A program made the position numbers and the translations under genes. From CATOSP01 sp965197545 (lineage in GTDB: Bacteria > Chloroflexota > Dehalococcoidia > Lucifugimonadales > UBA3495): a DNA stretch of 64,000 nt. A model generated the notes under the pieces. It had not been told where the DNA came from and ran no database searches. It saw only the letters and a program-made list of their open reading frames with translations. Positions 9,520 to 19,122 of the stretch are shown one piece after another. The stretch is from NCBI GenBank assembly GCA_965197545.1, contig CBDANJ010000008.1, positions 2,356,001 through 2,420,000 on the forward strand, written 5' to 3'. How positions within the stretch are numbered: position 1 is the first letter of the stretch; every line of letters starts with the position of its first letter.

Positions 9520-10231
9520 TCACGGCAAAACGTCTGCATCCCTCAACAGGTCTATGGTTCCCTTAAGATCGCTCAGGCTACCCAGATCGACGTCCGGTGG
9601 ATCCAGGGTGTCCAGGGGTGGGAGGTCGCCCACCGGCTCAACGCCGGCAGAGACGGGGTATTCCTTGATTTCGTTGGCGAAGTACACTTGCGCCAGCTCA
9701 GAGAGCAGGAACTCAACGAACTCCCTGGCGGTATTCTTATTATCCGATGCCTTCAGAATGCCAGCTCCGGCTACCAGGACCAGCGCTCCGGGATCGCCTT
9801 TGCCCAGATAATGGTTCCGTGCGCCAAACTCGGGCCCATGTTCCTCGAGGAATCGCTCCAGATAGTAATGATTCACGAACCCTACTTCAACCTCGCCCCG
9901 AGCGGCAGCGACCACGATGCTAACGTTGTTAGGGTAGTCTCAGGCGTCGTTTTCCCGCATTCCTTCCAACCAGGCCCGGGCGACATCTTCACCTCGTTGC
10001 AGCCGCAACTCGGTGAAGAACGCCTGAAAGGAACCATTTCGAGGCGCCCAGCCCACCCTGCCTTTCCATTCTTCGTCTGTGAAGTCCAAGATGGAAGGCG
10101 GCAGGTCCGCTGCCGGGTCGATAGCCTCGACGTTGTAGATGACTGTCCGGGCCCGACCGGACGTACCAATCCATTCTCCACCGCGGGCTCGGAACCTGGG
10201 GTCAACCTTGTCAAGGGTTTCCTGGGGTATC
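9520..10231 (-). pseudogene. Iron(III)-type ABC transporter substrate-binding protein, truncated and with internal stop
   Basis: The sequence LDKVDPRFRARGGEWIGTSG, VIYNVEAIDP, FTDEEWKGRVGWAP and GEVEVGFVNHYYLERFL is characteristic of Fbp/AfuA-like periplasmic ferric-binding proteins, including the tandem tyrosines that ligate iron. An in-frame TGA at 9940-9942 splits it in the DYPNN region, compatible with a CGA-to-TGA change. The N-terminal half with the signal peptide is missing because ISAs1 begins at 10232. No N-terminal remnant was found beyond the far end of the IS (12874 onward). No permease or ATPase partners are adjacent. Confidence 0.82.
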
Positions 10232-10396
10232 CAGGACGATTGCAAAGTCGGAGAGAAAGGTCTATATCCACGCAGGTAAGGAAGTGAGAGATGGGAGTGT
10301 GAGGATATGGAAGCGGCGGAATCTCTCTTCCAGTGCTTGGAGCAGGCGCCGGACCCCCGGAAGGCCAGGGGAGTGCGCCATCCCTTTCAGGCAATC

Positions 10397-10419
10397 CCCC
10401 GTTTTCACGAGGGCAAGCT
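10397..10419 (-). repeat. Short hairpin element in ISAs1 transposase
   Basis: CCCCGTTTTCACGAGGGC + AAGCT, 23 bp. Removing exactly 23 bp joins ATC to CTG CGG CTC and restores the frame QAILRLTLLGLVCG. Confidence 0.88.
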
Positions 10420-11267
10420 CTGCGGCTCACCCTGCTGGGCCTGGTTTGCGGTCAGACCACCATGGCCCACATCGCCCTGTTCGCCAGGATGCACTGGCCG
10501 GTGTTGAAGGAGCCTCTAGGGTTTCTCCGGGACCATCCGCCCCACGCCACCACCATCTCCCGCACCCTGGCGGGGGTGCCCTATGAGCAGTTGCAGGGGG
10601 CCCTGACCGGCTGGGTGGCCCGCGTGGTGGCGGACCAGCAACTCAGTGCCTCGGTGGACGGCAAGTGGGCCAAGCAGTCGGAGGACGCCCAAGGCAATCC
10701 CTTGGTGATGGTGAACGTGCTGGCCCATGACCTGAAGTTGTGCCTGGCCCAGTGGCCGGCGTCGGAGAAGCGGTACGAACCAGGGGTGTTGGGAGATCAA
10801 CTGGGCCGGCTGTTCGAGGACTATCCCGGGCTGCGGCTGCTGACCATGGACGCCCTGTATGCGGAACGGGACCTGTGCCAGGCCATAGTCAGCCACGGAC
10901 GGGACTACCTGGCGCGAATCAAGGGGAACCAGCCTGAGTCGCTGGCGGCGCTGACCGACGGGTTGGCCGGGGAGGAAGCGGGGGAGCCGCAGGCGGAGAC
11001 CCTGGGGAAAAGCGGGGGTGATCGAGAGACGGCGGACCTGGACCGATGAGGCACTGGCCGACTACATCCGGGAGGAGTTGGGGTTTCCCGGGGGCGAGGC
11101 AGGGTGCGACGGTGGAGAAGGTGAGGGTGGATATAGCCACCGGGGAGGTGAGCCGGGAGCGCTGGTATCTGCTGACCAGCCTGAGTTCCCACCAGTGCGG
11201 ACCAGAGGAACTGCTTCGAGGGTTCCGCAACCACTGGAGCGCCCCGAACAGCCTGCATCACGTGAAG

Positions 11268-11290
11268 AGCCTGCCCCGGGGACACCCGGG
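11268..11290 (+). repeat. Short hairpin element, target of IS4 copy B
   Basis: AGCCTGCCCCGGG-GACA-CCCGGG, 23 bp after GTGAAG. Excision restores HHVKDRSWDEDV. IS4 copy B is inserted inside this hairpin, so the hairpin came first. Confidence 0.8.
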
Positions 11291-11392
11291 GACAGGGGTA
11301 TGTATGGACTGAAAATGGTCTGAGAGCTTGGAAAGCGCAGGGGAATCCGGCATCTTGGTTGCAATGACGAAACCGGATGCCGGAGGTCTCCC

Positions 11393-12619
11393 ATGCGCCT
11401 TCCCAAGGAATGCTACCAGATGCGGCAGGTCATTGAAACGCATTTACCGCACCTCACTCAGTCACAGTTGACCGGCTTGGCCTGGTGGGTCTGCGGGACT
11501 ATTCTGGCCGGGAGCGCCTGCCAGAATGCCGTCGCGTCCGCCCTCTCCACCCGGGGCAACTGGAACAACCTGCGCCAGTATCTCCGGGAGTGGTTGTACG
11601 ACGGCGGCGACCGGGCGCGTCCCTGCAAGACCGAACTGGACGTAAGTCTCTGCTTCGCGCCGCTGCTCCGGTGGGTCCTTGCGTGGTGGCGTTCCGGCCG
11701 GCTGGCGCTGGCGGTTGACCCCACGTTGAAAGGGGACGGCGCCACCGCCATCGTCATCAGCGTGGTCTACCGGGGTTGCGCGATTCCCGTGGCCTGGCGC
11801 ATCCTGCGCGCCAACCAGCGCGGGGCCTGGATGGACCCGATAGTGGAACTGCTGCAGGCCCTGGCCCCGGCGGTCCCCAGGGAAATGACCGTGGTGGTGC
11901 TGTGCGACCGGGGCTTGGCCAGTCCGAAATTGTGGAAACAGATTCTGGCCCAAGGCTGGCATCCCTATATGAGGTATCCGAAAAACGTCACTTTCTGCGC
12001 TGAAGGGGGCCGGCGGCTTCCCGCGCGTGCCTTCGTTCCCCGTCCGGATACCGCATGGATCGGGAGGGGGACCGCCTTCGGCAGAGCCGCCGCCAAACGC
12101 CGTTGCACCCTGCTGGCGGTCTGGTACGTTGAACAGGAGGAGCCGTGGATCATCCTGACCGACCTTCCGCCGGAGGAAGTTGGGGTGAGTTGGTACGCGC
12201 TCCGCTTCTGGATCGAGTTGGGGTTCAAGCCTGCCCTCGGCCCCGACCGGGGGGCGGTCAAGAGCCTGGGTTGGCAATGGCAGAAGACCAGGAGGACCGA
12301 CCCGGCGCGGATTTCGCGGCATTGGTTCGTGTTGTCGGTGGCGACGCTCCTGACCCTGGCCTATGGGACCAGGGTGGAAGACGCCAATGACCGGAGGATT
12401 GCCCCAGGCAACCTGAGAGCACCTCCGAAACACCTGGCGCCCACTCACCGCAGTAGTTGGAGCAGGCCGGGACGGACCGTCAGCGTAATCCGGCACGGCA
12501 TCGTCTGGCTGAGACGGTTGCTGCACCGAGGCCGGTTCTGGAGCCGGGTCTGGCTGCTGCCCGAACCCTGGCCTGAACCCAAGTCCAACCTGGAGGTCAC
12601 CCGCTATGCCCCTGCATGA
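11393..12619 (+). CDS. IS4-family DDE transposase (copy B, open)
   Basis: 408 residues without stops. First DDE aspartate in LALAVDPTLKGD near residue 108, second in VVVLCDRGLAS near 170, and the glutamate in WYALRFWIELGFK near 265-277 as Y-(2)-R-(3)-E. The lysine that should follow six residues after E is displaced by an in-frame 24-bp hairpin at 12228-12251 that inserts PALGPDRG, so activity is doubtful although the frame is open. It ends RVWLLPEPWPEPKSNLEVTR. It serves as the empty-site reference for the insertions in copies A and C. Confidence 0.88.
   Translation: MRLPKECYQMRQVIETHLPHLTQSQLTGLAWWVCGTILAGSACQNAVASALSTRGNWNNLRQYLREWLYDGGDRARPCKTELDVSLCFAPLLRWVLAWWRSGRLALAVDPTLKGDGATAIVISVVYRGCAIPVAWRILRANQRGAWMDPIVELLQALAPAVPREMTVVVLCDRGLASPKLWKQILAQGWHPYMRYPKNVTFCAEGGRRLPARAFVPRPDTAWIGRGTAFGRAAAKRRCTLLAVWYVEQEEPWIILTDLPPEEVGVSWYALRFWIELGFKPALGPDRGAVKSLGWQWQKTRRTDPARISRHWFVLSVATLLTLAYGTRVEDANDRRIAPGNLRAPPKHLAPTHRSSWSRPGRTVSVIRHGIVWLRRLLHRGRFWSRVWLLPEPWPEPKSNLEVTRYAPA
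12228..12251 (+). repeat. Short hairpin element in IS4 copy B
   Basis: Copy A reads AAG ATG CTC AAG where copy B has 24 extra bases after TTCA, AGCCTGCCCTCGG-stem-CCGGGG. It falls between the catalytic E and K of the YREK signature. Confidence 0.82.
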
Positions 12620-13000
12620 AAACCCCATACATACCCCTGTCAGGGGGACACCCGGGGACCGCAGTTGGGATGAGGACGTTCACACGCTGCGCCGCCCCGG
12701 GCTGGGCGAGGTATTCGCCACCCTGGTAAACACCGGGCTGAACACCCTGCGCCTGGAAGGATGGTTTCCTCACCGGATGTCCATGCCCCTGCGAGCCAAG
12801 ACCTGCGCCTTCCGCCCGAGGCAGACCATCGACCGCCTCTACGGACGCGCTCCCTGACTTTGCAATCGTCCTGCACTCCCCTGCGGTTTACGTTGACTGG
12901 GCGATGGGAGGCGAATACACTGCCTTGGTCATTGGTTCCCCCGGTTTTCGGGACAACCTTCCTGGACCTCAATTAGAAGAGGCTGCGCGAGAGCGCTTTT

Positions 13001-14254
13001 TTGGAAGATTCCTCCGAGCAGGCATCGAGCTATCGATGGGTGGTTATGGGCATCTGGCTGACCGCCAGTGTGTCCGGGTTCATGATCATGTCCACCATCG
13101 GGATATTGCTGCCATCTATTAGCGACGAACTGGGGCTGTCTCCGTTCCAACAGGGGATGTTGGGCTCCGCCGCCTACTGGGGCAACCTGGTGCTGGCTGT
13201 ACCGTTGGGTTGGTTGGCCTCGCGTTTCCCTCCGAAGGCCCTGACGTCGGTGACTATGGTGCTGGGCACCCTGTTTCTGCTTTCACAGGCCATCGCACCC
13301 GGATTTGTAATACTGATACTAGGACGGATCGCGTTCGGGATCAGCGTAGTCGCCCGCCAGCCAGCCCGCGCGTTCCTCACCCAGCAATGGTTTCCTCCGC
13401 GCCAGATCGTCCTGGTCAATAGCATATCCAACGCAATGTTCGGGGTTGTGGTGGGTGGTGGAATCGCCGCATCTCCGTTCATATTCATCGCTCTCGACGA
13501 TAACTGGCGCGCCACGGTGCTTTCCTTCGTGGGCCTGTTCGCTGTGATGACGGTCCTTTGGATGGTCTTCGGCAAAGAACGGGTTACACCAGAATACCGG
13601 CAGCGAATGGGCTCCCAGGACGCAAGCGTACTCATGGGGACGCTGCGTTACCGCGACCTGTGGATTGGAGGACTTGGGTTCGCGGGAGCGACCATGGCTT
13701 GGTCGGGTTTCCTGAGCTTTTACCCCACGTTGATGCTGGATAGCTACCAGATGTCTTTGATATGGTCGGGCGGTATCCTGGCGCTGGGTATCTTGATGGG
13801 CGGCATTGCCGGCTTGGGCTTCAGTTGGGTGGTAATGGTCTCGGACCAGGGCAGAAATGTCTTGCTGACCACGGGGATAGGCATGGCCGTTACCTTTATG
13901 GGAATGACCTTAACCGGCTCCCTTCCCATTTTGCTAGTGCTGACATTCATAAATGGGGTCGCGTGGGGATTCTGGCCGGTGCTTTATTCAGTCCCCTTCT
14001 ATCTGCCGAGGATTCGGCCCAGGGAAGTGGCGGTTGGCCTGGCTTTCGTCCAAATGATGAGCTCGCTGGGGATCACGCTGGGTCCCTTGGTCACCGGCCT
14101 ACTGCAGCAGATTACCGACGACTTGCAACTCTCCCTGGCGATAGTCAGCTTTACGTCCCTCTCCCTGTGTATGGCCGGGCTGATGTTGAGGCACGGCCTA
14201 TCCGGCGGAAGAAGGCCCTCGCCGGAACCCGCGGCGCAGGGGACGGGGGACTGA
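13001..14254 (+). CDS. Major facilitator superfamily transporter
   Basis: 417 residues with about twelve hydrophobic segments. Early helices read WVVMGIWLTASVSGFMIMST; the loop 2-3 region LASRFPPKALTSV is a weakened form of the MFS motif A (GxLaDrfGRR). The substrate is unknown; by family these are oxalate/formate-antiporter or CynX-like importers. The first possible codon is TTG 13001; ATG 13046 is an alternative, and neither has a strong ribosome site. It lies between ISAs1 and the IS66 remnant with no partner gene, so it may be an isolated survivor of a larger locus. Confidence 0.85.
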   Translation: MEDSSEQASSYRWVVMGIWLTASVSGFMIMSTIGILLPSISDELGLSPFQQGMLGSAAYWGNLVLAVPLGWLASRFPPKALTSVTMVLGTLFLLSQAIAPGFVILILGRIAFGISVVARQPARAFLTQQWFPPRQIVLVNSISNAMFGVVVGGGIAASPFIFIALDDNWRATVLSFVGLFAVMTVLWMVFGKERVTPEYRQRMGSQDASVLMGTLRYRDLWIGGLGFAGATMAWSGFLSFYPTLMLDSYQMSLIWSGGILALGILMGGIAGLGFSWVVMVSDQGRNVLLTTGIGMAVTFMGMTLTGSLPILLVLTFINGVAWGFWPVLYSVPFYLPRIRPREVAVGLAFVQMMSSLGITLGPLVTGLLQQITDDLQLSLAIVSFTSLSLCMAGLMLRHGLSGGRRPSPEPAAQGTGD

Positions 14255-14386
14255 GCCTAACACCAGGCGAATACTCCGTCTTTCCGGATTAGAGCCGGAA
14301 TACAGGAACTCTCTCCTCCAGTGAAGTACCCTCTGCCAGCCATTGTGGGTCCCTACGTTCGCTTGAACGGCGTCGACAGTAACAGT

Positions 14387-15567
14387 TCAGAGTTGAGGGG
14401 AAGCGAGCATTTGACGGCAGGCGGTGAGGGGGTTCAAGCGCCGGGCGCGCCAGGTGCCGAAGAGGGAAGCCAGGGTCATCTTGCTGTCGCTGCCGGCCTG
14501 AGAGCGGGTGCCGCCGCTGATCTTCCGGCTGATCACCAGGGGCCGCAGACTTCGCTCGGCAGCGTTGTTGTCGGCGGGCGCCGCGGATTCGGCCACGAAG
14601 ACGAACAGTTCCCCGTATCAAGTACGGGGCAGGCTCTTGATGAACTTCTCGATGCGTCGGCACAGCTTGCTCTGCACCGTCGCTGGATCATCGAGGAACG
14701 GGCGGCGCCGGTCCGGCAACGCCGCTCCAGCCCCAGTTGGGCCAGGCGCCTTTGCCGTTTATCGGGATGGGTGAAGGTCTTGGCCTTGGCATAGATTTTA
14801 TGGACGTCCGACGCCCACTGGGCCAACCCGGCGTCCCGGGGGTAGAGGGCCTTCAGGTCGTGGATGTCCCGTAGCAGATGAACCCAGCAGCGCTGCTTGG
14901 GGCCGTCGTAATGATGGTAGGCGGCGTAGAAATCGCTGACCAGAACCCCGCCGAAGGACTCTCCCAGGACCTCGTCCATCACCTGCTTGTTGCGGCCCCG
15001 GCGGAGGAAGTACCGATCGGTGGGAGTGGAAAATGTCCAGACGTATCCGTTGACCCCGTCCTGGCGCCAGCCGGTCTCGTCGGCGTGGACCACTGGGCTG
15101 GCTCGGATGCACTCCAGGATCTCGGCCACTGCCGGTTGGACCTTTTGGGCCACCTGACGGATGACCCGGCCGATGGCGCCGAGGCTGAGGCGCAACTGAT
15201 GTACGGTCTGGAGGTACCACTGGATGGTGCGCAAGGGGAGTCGCCCCTCTTCCCGCAGGGCGGCGATCAGGCTGATCAGGTTGATGCCCAACCGCTGTTT
15301 CCCCAGGACCACCCGCCCAGGTCCGCCTGGGGTATCCGGCGCCGCTCACATACTGGGTAAGTCCGGGCGATGAAGACATGTTCGGTAATCTGGGCAGGAA
15401 CCACGGGGATATCAATGACCTCTCGGGTCCGCTGCACCCAGCCCCCAGCCAGGCCGGTACCGCATTCGGGGCAGGACTCAACCACATGCTCCACCCGATG
15501 AGTGGGCGTCATGCACCGGCGGGCAAAGCGCTCCGGGGCCTGGGCTTTCTGGGTCCCTTCTCCCCTG
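14387..15567 (-). pseudogene. IS66-family transposase remnant (TnpC-type)
   Basis: Recognisable in order: a zinc-finger-like CPECGTGLAGGWVQRTREVID region, LREEGRLPLRTIQWYLQT, VVHADETGWRQDGVNGYVW, VSDFYAAYHHY, CWVHLLRDIHDLKALYP and PADNNAAERSLRPLVISRK with GGTRSQAGSDSKMTLASLFGTW. At least two frameshifts (near 15300 and 14705) and a 24-bp hairpin with an in-frame TGA at about 14611-14635 break it. The N-terminus is cut at 15568 by IS4 copy C. No tnpA or tnpB gene is present. Confidence 0.88.
14611..14635 (-). repeat. Short hairpin element in IS66 transposase
   Basis: CCCCGTATCAAGTACGGGGC + AGGCT. Removing 24 bp joins EKFIK to ELFVFVAESAAPADNN, as IS66 proteins read. Confidence 0.85.
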
Positions 15568-17107
15568 CTGACAGGGGTATGTATGGAGTTTCAAGTGGGG
15601 GCGTGGCGGTTGATCTCCAGGCGGGGCTTGGGCTCTGGCCACGGTTCGGGCAGCAGCCACACCCGGCTCCGGAGCTTGCCCCGGTGCATCAACCGCCTCA
15701 GCCGGCCGATGCCGTGGTGGATCAGGCTGACGGTCCGTCCCGGCCTGCTCCTACTACTGCGGTGCGTGGGCGCCAGCCATTTCGGAGGCGCTCTCAGGCT
15801 GCCGGGGGCGGCCTTCCGCTCAAAGGCGTCTTCCACCCCCCGGTCGTGGCCGGGGGCAGGCTCTGGTCCCATAGGCCAGGACCATCAGGGCCGCCGCCGA
15901 TAGCGCCAGCCAATGCCGGGAAATCCGCTCCGGGCCGGTTCTCCGGGTCCTCTGCCATTGCCAACCGGCGCTCTTGAGCATCTTAAAGCCCGGTTCTATC
16001 CAGAAACGGAGCGCGTACCAACTCGCTCCCGCTTCTCCGGGCGCATGGCCGGTCAATATGGTCCACGGCTCCTCCTGCTCAGCGTACCAGACCACAATCA
16101 GGGTGCAACGGCGTTTCACGGTTGCATCACTGAACGCGGTCCCACGGCCAATCCATCCGGTATCAGGACGGGAAACGAAGGTCCGCGCCGGCAGGCGGCG
16201 GCCTCCCTCGGCACAGAAAGCAATGTTTTTAGGGTACCTCATGTTTAGGGTACCTCATGTATGGATGCCAGCCCTCCGGTCGTGGCCGGGGGCAGGCTCC
16301 GGGCGCGTATCTGTTCCCACAATTCCGGACTGGTCAGGCCCCGGCCGCACGGCACAATCACCTTCATCTCCTCCGGGGCCGCCGGGGCCGGCGCCTGCAA
16401 CAGTTCGACGACCGGGTCCATCCATGCGCCCGGCTTGTTGGCGCGCATGATGCGCCGCGCCACCGGAATCGCACAACCACGGCAGACCACGCTTATGACT
16501 ATGGCGGTGGTCTCCTTCCCTTTCAGCGCCGGGTCTATCGCCAACGCCAGCCTGTCGAAACGCCGCCACGAAACGCCGCCACGAAACGCACCACGGAACG
16601 CCACCACGAACGCCACCACGAAACGCCACCACGAAAGGCCACCACGAAAGGCCACCACGAAAGGCCACCACGAAAGGACCCATCGCAGCAGCGGCGCGAA
16701 GCAGAGGCTTACGTCCAGTTCCGTCCGGCAGGGGCGTGCCGGCCGCCGCCGTACAGCCACTCCCGGAGGTACTGCCGCATATTGTTCCGGTTGCCCCAGG
16801 TCGAGAGGGCGGCGGCGGCATTCCGGCAGGCGCTCCCAGCCGGAATAGTCCCGCACACCCATAGAGCCTGCCCCGTACTTGATACGGGGACCAGCCCGGT
16901 CAATTGCGGCCGGCTGAGCCGGGGCAGATGCGTTTCAATAACCTGCTTCATCTGGTAGGATTCCTTGGAAAGGCGCATGTGAAAGGCGCATGTGAAAGGC
17001 GCATGTGAGACCTCCGGCGTCCGGTTTCGTGACTGTAACCAAGATGCCAGATTCCCGTGCGCTTTCCAAGTCCTCAAACTAATTTAAGACGATACATACC
17101 CCTGTCA
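15568..17107 (-). mobile_element. IS4-type insertion sequence, copy C (both ends present)
   Basis: Bounded by CTGACAGGGGTATGTAT at 15568 and ATACATACCCCTGTCAG ending at 17107. Almost identical to copy A but inverted, with the same three hairpins (15838-15862, 16274-16298, 16865-16889) and the 13-bp repeat in a slightly longer version (about 16550-16680). The transposase frame (minus, about 15591-17010) is broken as in copy A. No target duplication is visible (CTTCTCCCCTG versus CCCGGAGTGAG), so it may have recombined with copy A. Confidence 0.87.
15838..15862 (-). repeat. Short hairpin element in IS4 copy C
   Basis: Same insertion as 6133-6157 of copy A. Related copies of the other two copy A insertions lie at 16274-16298 and 16865-16889, so all three predate duplication of the A/C lineage. 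Confidence 0.85.
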
Positions 17108-17293
17108 GCCCGGAGTGAGAGGGGGGTTGGGGGGATTTCCCCTCTGCCCAAGCCTGCTGGTTCAGTTTTGAGATAGATACTTAGGCATCATGCTGAAGTG
17201 CTATGGTGATCTTGAGGCGGTTCAAGGTGAACGTGCGCGCCCTGCTCGAACGCTCCCACAAGCGCGGCCCCACGGTGGAAGGAGACGCAATTG

Positions 17294-18496
17294 ATGGTCA
17301 TTCCAGAGAAACCTTTAAAGGTAGCCGTCATTGGCGCCGGCATCCTGGGCGCGGCCACCGCCTGGCGTCTGGCACAGCGCGGGGTACACGTCGCCCTCAT
17401 CGACAAGGGCCAGCCTGGGCACGGCGCGTCGAGCCACAGCTTTGCATGGATCAATGCCGGGGCAAAAGAACCCATCGGCTATCACAACCTGAACCGCCGC
17501 TCGCTGGAGATGTGGCCCCGCTTCGCCGCCGTCATCGGAGATCATGGGGACCCGGACAGCGTCGGCCTCCGCTGGGGAGGCAAGGTTTCTTGGGCATCCG
17601 ACCCGGCGGCCGCTGACGGGTTGGTGGCCCGGGTGCGGCAGCTCCAATCCTGGGGCTACCCGGCCCGTCTGATCGACGCCGGTGAGCTGAAGCATCTGGA
17701 ACCGGCGCTGGACGTTGGCCCGATGGCCGCTGCCGAGTACAGTCCCAACGAAGGCCAGGTGGAGCCTCAAATGGTGGTCGATGCCTGCTTGCGTCGGATT
17801 CGAGAAATAGGTTGTGAGATTTATGCCGACACGGAAGTTTATGGATTTGAGCAATATGAAGATGGCCGGATCCACGGCCTGGTCACCACCTCGGGCCCCA
17901 GGGACGTGAATGCAGTGGTCATCGCCGCGGGTACCGGGACCGCCCGCTTGGCGGCCCTAGCCGGCGTCAATGTGCCCCAAGCGGAAAGCCCCGGCGTGGT
18001 GATACGGACGAACCAGCTTCCCCCCTTGCTCCACAACGTGCCGGTGGCGTACGCGCCAGCCCTGAGCGATGGCCGCCCGGAGATTCATTTGCGACAGTGC
18101 GCCGACGGCCGCATGATGATCGGCGAGGGCGACCAGGAGAGCCTCGCCGAAGACGACACCCAGGCCCACGCCGACGATCTGCTGGCCCGTGCCCTCCGCT
18201 ATCTGCCGGGACTAGCCGGTGCGCAGGCAGTGCCGGTTCCGGTGGGTTGGCGTCCTATGCCCTTGGACGGCTACCCGGTGATGGGATTTGCGTCCGAGGC
18301 GCCCAATCTGTACGTGGCCCTCACCCACAGCGGCGTTACGCTGGCTCCGGCATTGAGCCAGTTGGCCGCCCAGGAAATCTGCGATGGGATGCCGGCGGAC
18401 GCAGTGCTGGGGCCCTATCGCCCCCAAAGGTTCGCCGGTCTGACGCCCGAGGAAGTGGCGGCGGCCACCCACCCCCGCGCAGCCAAAATCCGATAA
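17294..18496 (+). CDS. FAD-dependent oxidoreductase (DAO/glycine oxidase family)
   Basis: About 400 residues. The N-terminal Rossmann motif VAVIGAGILGAATAWRLAQRG (G-x-G-x-x-G) binds FAD, followed by a GASSHSFAWINAG segment like those of D-amino-acid-oxidase relatives. The C-terminal part has VGWRPMPLDGYPVMGF and LYVALTHSGVTLAPALSQL, the second FAD contact region. It probably oxidises an amine or amino acid; the substrate is unknown. ATG 17294 is preferred over TTG 17291. The rhodanese remnant follows 48 bp later. Confidence 0.88.
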   Translation: MVIPEKPLKVAVIGAGILGAATAWRLAQRGVHVALIDKGQPGHGASSHSFAWINAGAKEPIGYHNLNRRSLEMWPRFAAVIGDHGDPDSVGLRWGGKVSWASDPAAADGLVARVRQLQSWGYPARLIDAGELKHLEPALDVGPMAAAEYSPNEGQVEPQMVVDACLRRIREIGCEIYADTEVYGFEQYEDGRIHGLVTTSGPRDVNAVVIAAGTGTARLAALAGVNVPQAESPGVVIRTNQLPPLLHNVPVAYAPALSDGRPEIHLRQCADGRMMIGEGDQESLAEDDTQAHADDLLARALRYLPGLAGAQAVPVPVGWRPMPLDGYPVMGFASEAPNLYVALTHSGVTLAPALSQLAAQEICDGMPADAVLGPYRPQRFAGLTPEEVAAATHPRAAKIR

Positions 18497-18543
18497 CCCT
18501 CAGAGCAACCACCCGCCATATTACGCAATCCAGGAACCAGCCC

Positions 18544-18687
18544 ATGACAGCAGCCGACACCTATGTCCACCCGGAATATCTCACCGGCGCTGATTGGGTG
18601 GCGGCGCATCCAGAATATCCCGAGGTGGCGGTCCTGGACGGCAATGACACCGATGCCTCGCAGCCAGGGAGCCAGCCACCATGTTGA
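18544..18687 (+). pseudogene. Rhodanese-type sulfurtransferase, N-terminal scrap
   Basis: The 47-residue frame YVHPEYLTGADWVAAHPEYP, then VAVLDGN, matches the very start of thiosulfate/3-mercaptopyruvate sulfurtransferases (HPE.LV...WLA.HL.d..V.vlD). It then loses homology and stops. The rest of the gene (another 230 residues in the family) was not found downstream, so this is a truncated remnant. The catalytic cysteine is absent. Confidence 0.55.
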
Positions 18688-19108
18688 TCTTCCGGCTGGT
18701 CCGTAAGGATATCGGCAACCCAATCCGACCACACAGGCTCACCCTGTCGAGCACAAGCCTGCCATGGTAATGGAAGCTCGCGCTGGATGCCATAATTCTA
18801 TGTCGGCTCGATGCAGCAGACCCCTTCTTCTCAACGACGTTCAAGAAATCGCTAACGAATTCACTAGCTTCTCCTCTGGCTTCGTCTTGACCAAATGCCG
18901 ATAGTTGCCGCCGGAGTTTCGGGGGCCGCCTTTCACCTAAACCCCTCTTCGTAGGTCCTGCCGGAGACTGCCCAAGTCCATCGGAGATCAACGGGCCCGG
19001 ACTAGAATAACCCACCCCAACGGCCAAGGTTCTGGATTTTATTGGAGACGCTAAATTGACACCTCGGCCTTTGTATATCAATTCTGTCGTATCAACTTCG
19101 GTGTTAAT
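18688..19108. other. Intergenic, no gene supported
   Basis: About 420 bp. A minus-strand open frame of 166 codons crosses it, but its composition is basic and proline-rich and lacks recognisable motifs, so I do not call it. The last 30 bp hold the ribosome site of the serine hydrolase. Confidence 0.4.
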
Positions 19109-19122
19109 TGGAGGAGTGCGTG

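Larger units (their letters stand above)
11290..12643 (+). mobile_element. IS4-type insertion sequence, copy B (most complete)
   Basis: The right terminal repeat ends ATACATACCCCTGTCAG at 12643; the left end reads GGACAGGGGTATGTAT, with two outer bases diverged. A 12-bp direct repeat GGGGACACCCGG lies immediately outside both ends (11278-11289 and 12644-12655), consistent with a target duplication of IS4-like length. It interrupts the ISAs1 transposase within a hairpin element. Confidence 0.85.
10307..12857 (+). pseudogene. ISAs1 transposase, interrupted
   Basis: N-terminal LEQAPDPRKARGVRHPF, then LTLLGLVCGQTTMAHIALF, the catalytic SVDGKWAKQS segment and LTMDALYAERDLCQAI, ending in SWDEDVHTLRRPG ... 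RQTIDRLYGRAP after the nested IS4. Damage: a 23-bp hairpin at 10397-10419, frameshifts in G-runs near 11018 and 11090, a second hairpin at 11268-11290 and IS4 copy B at 11290-12643. With both hairpins and the IS4 removed the joins read PFQAI-LRLTLLG and HHVK-DRSWDEDVHT, both as expected for the family. Confidence 0.85.
10232..12873 (+). mobile_element. ISAs1-family insertion sequence carrying nested IS4 copy B
   Basis: Terminal inverted repeats CAGGACGATTGCAAAGTC (10232-10249) and GACTTTGCAATCGTCCTG (12856-12873) match perfectly over 18 bp. Without the nested IS4 it would be about 1.29 kb, normal for ISAs1. I see no flanking target duplication (CTGGGGTATC versus CACTCCCCTG), so one flank may have been rearranged. 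It truncates the substrate-binding-protein gene. Confidence 0.88.

Noticed and set aside
18581..19081. 166-codon minus-strand frame downstream of the rhodanese scrap
   Set aside because: Basic, proline-rich composition, no motif, no ribosome site, and it overlaps the pseudogene; likely chance.
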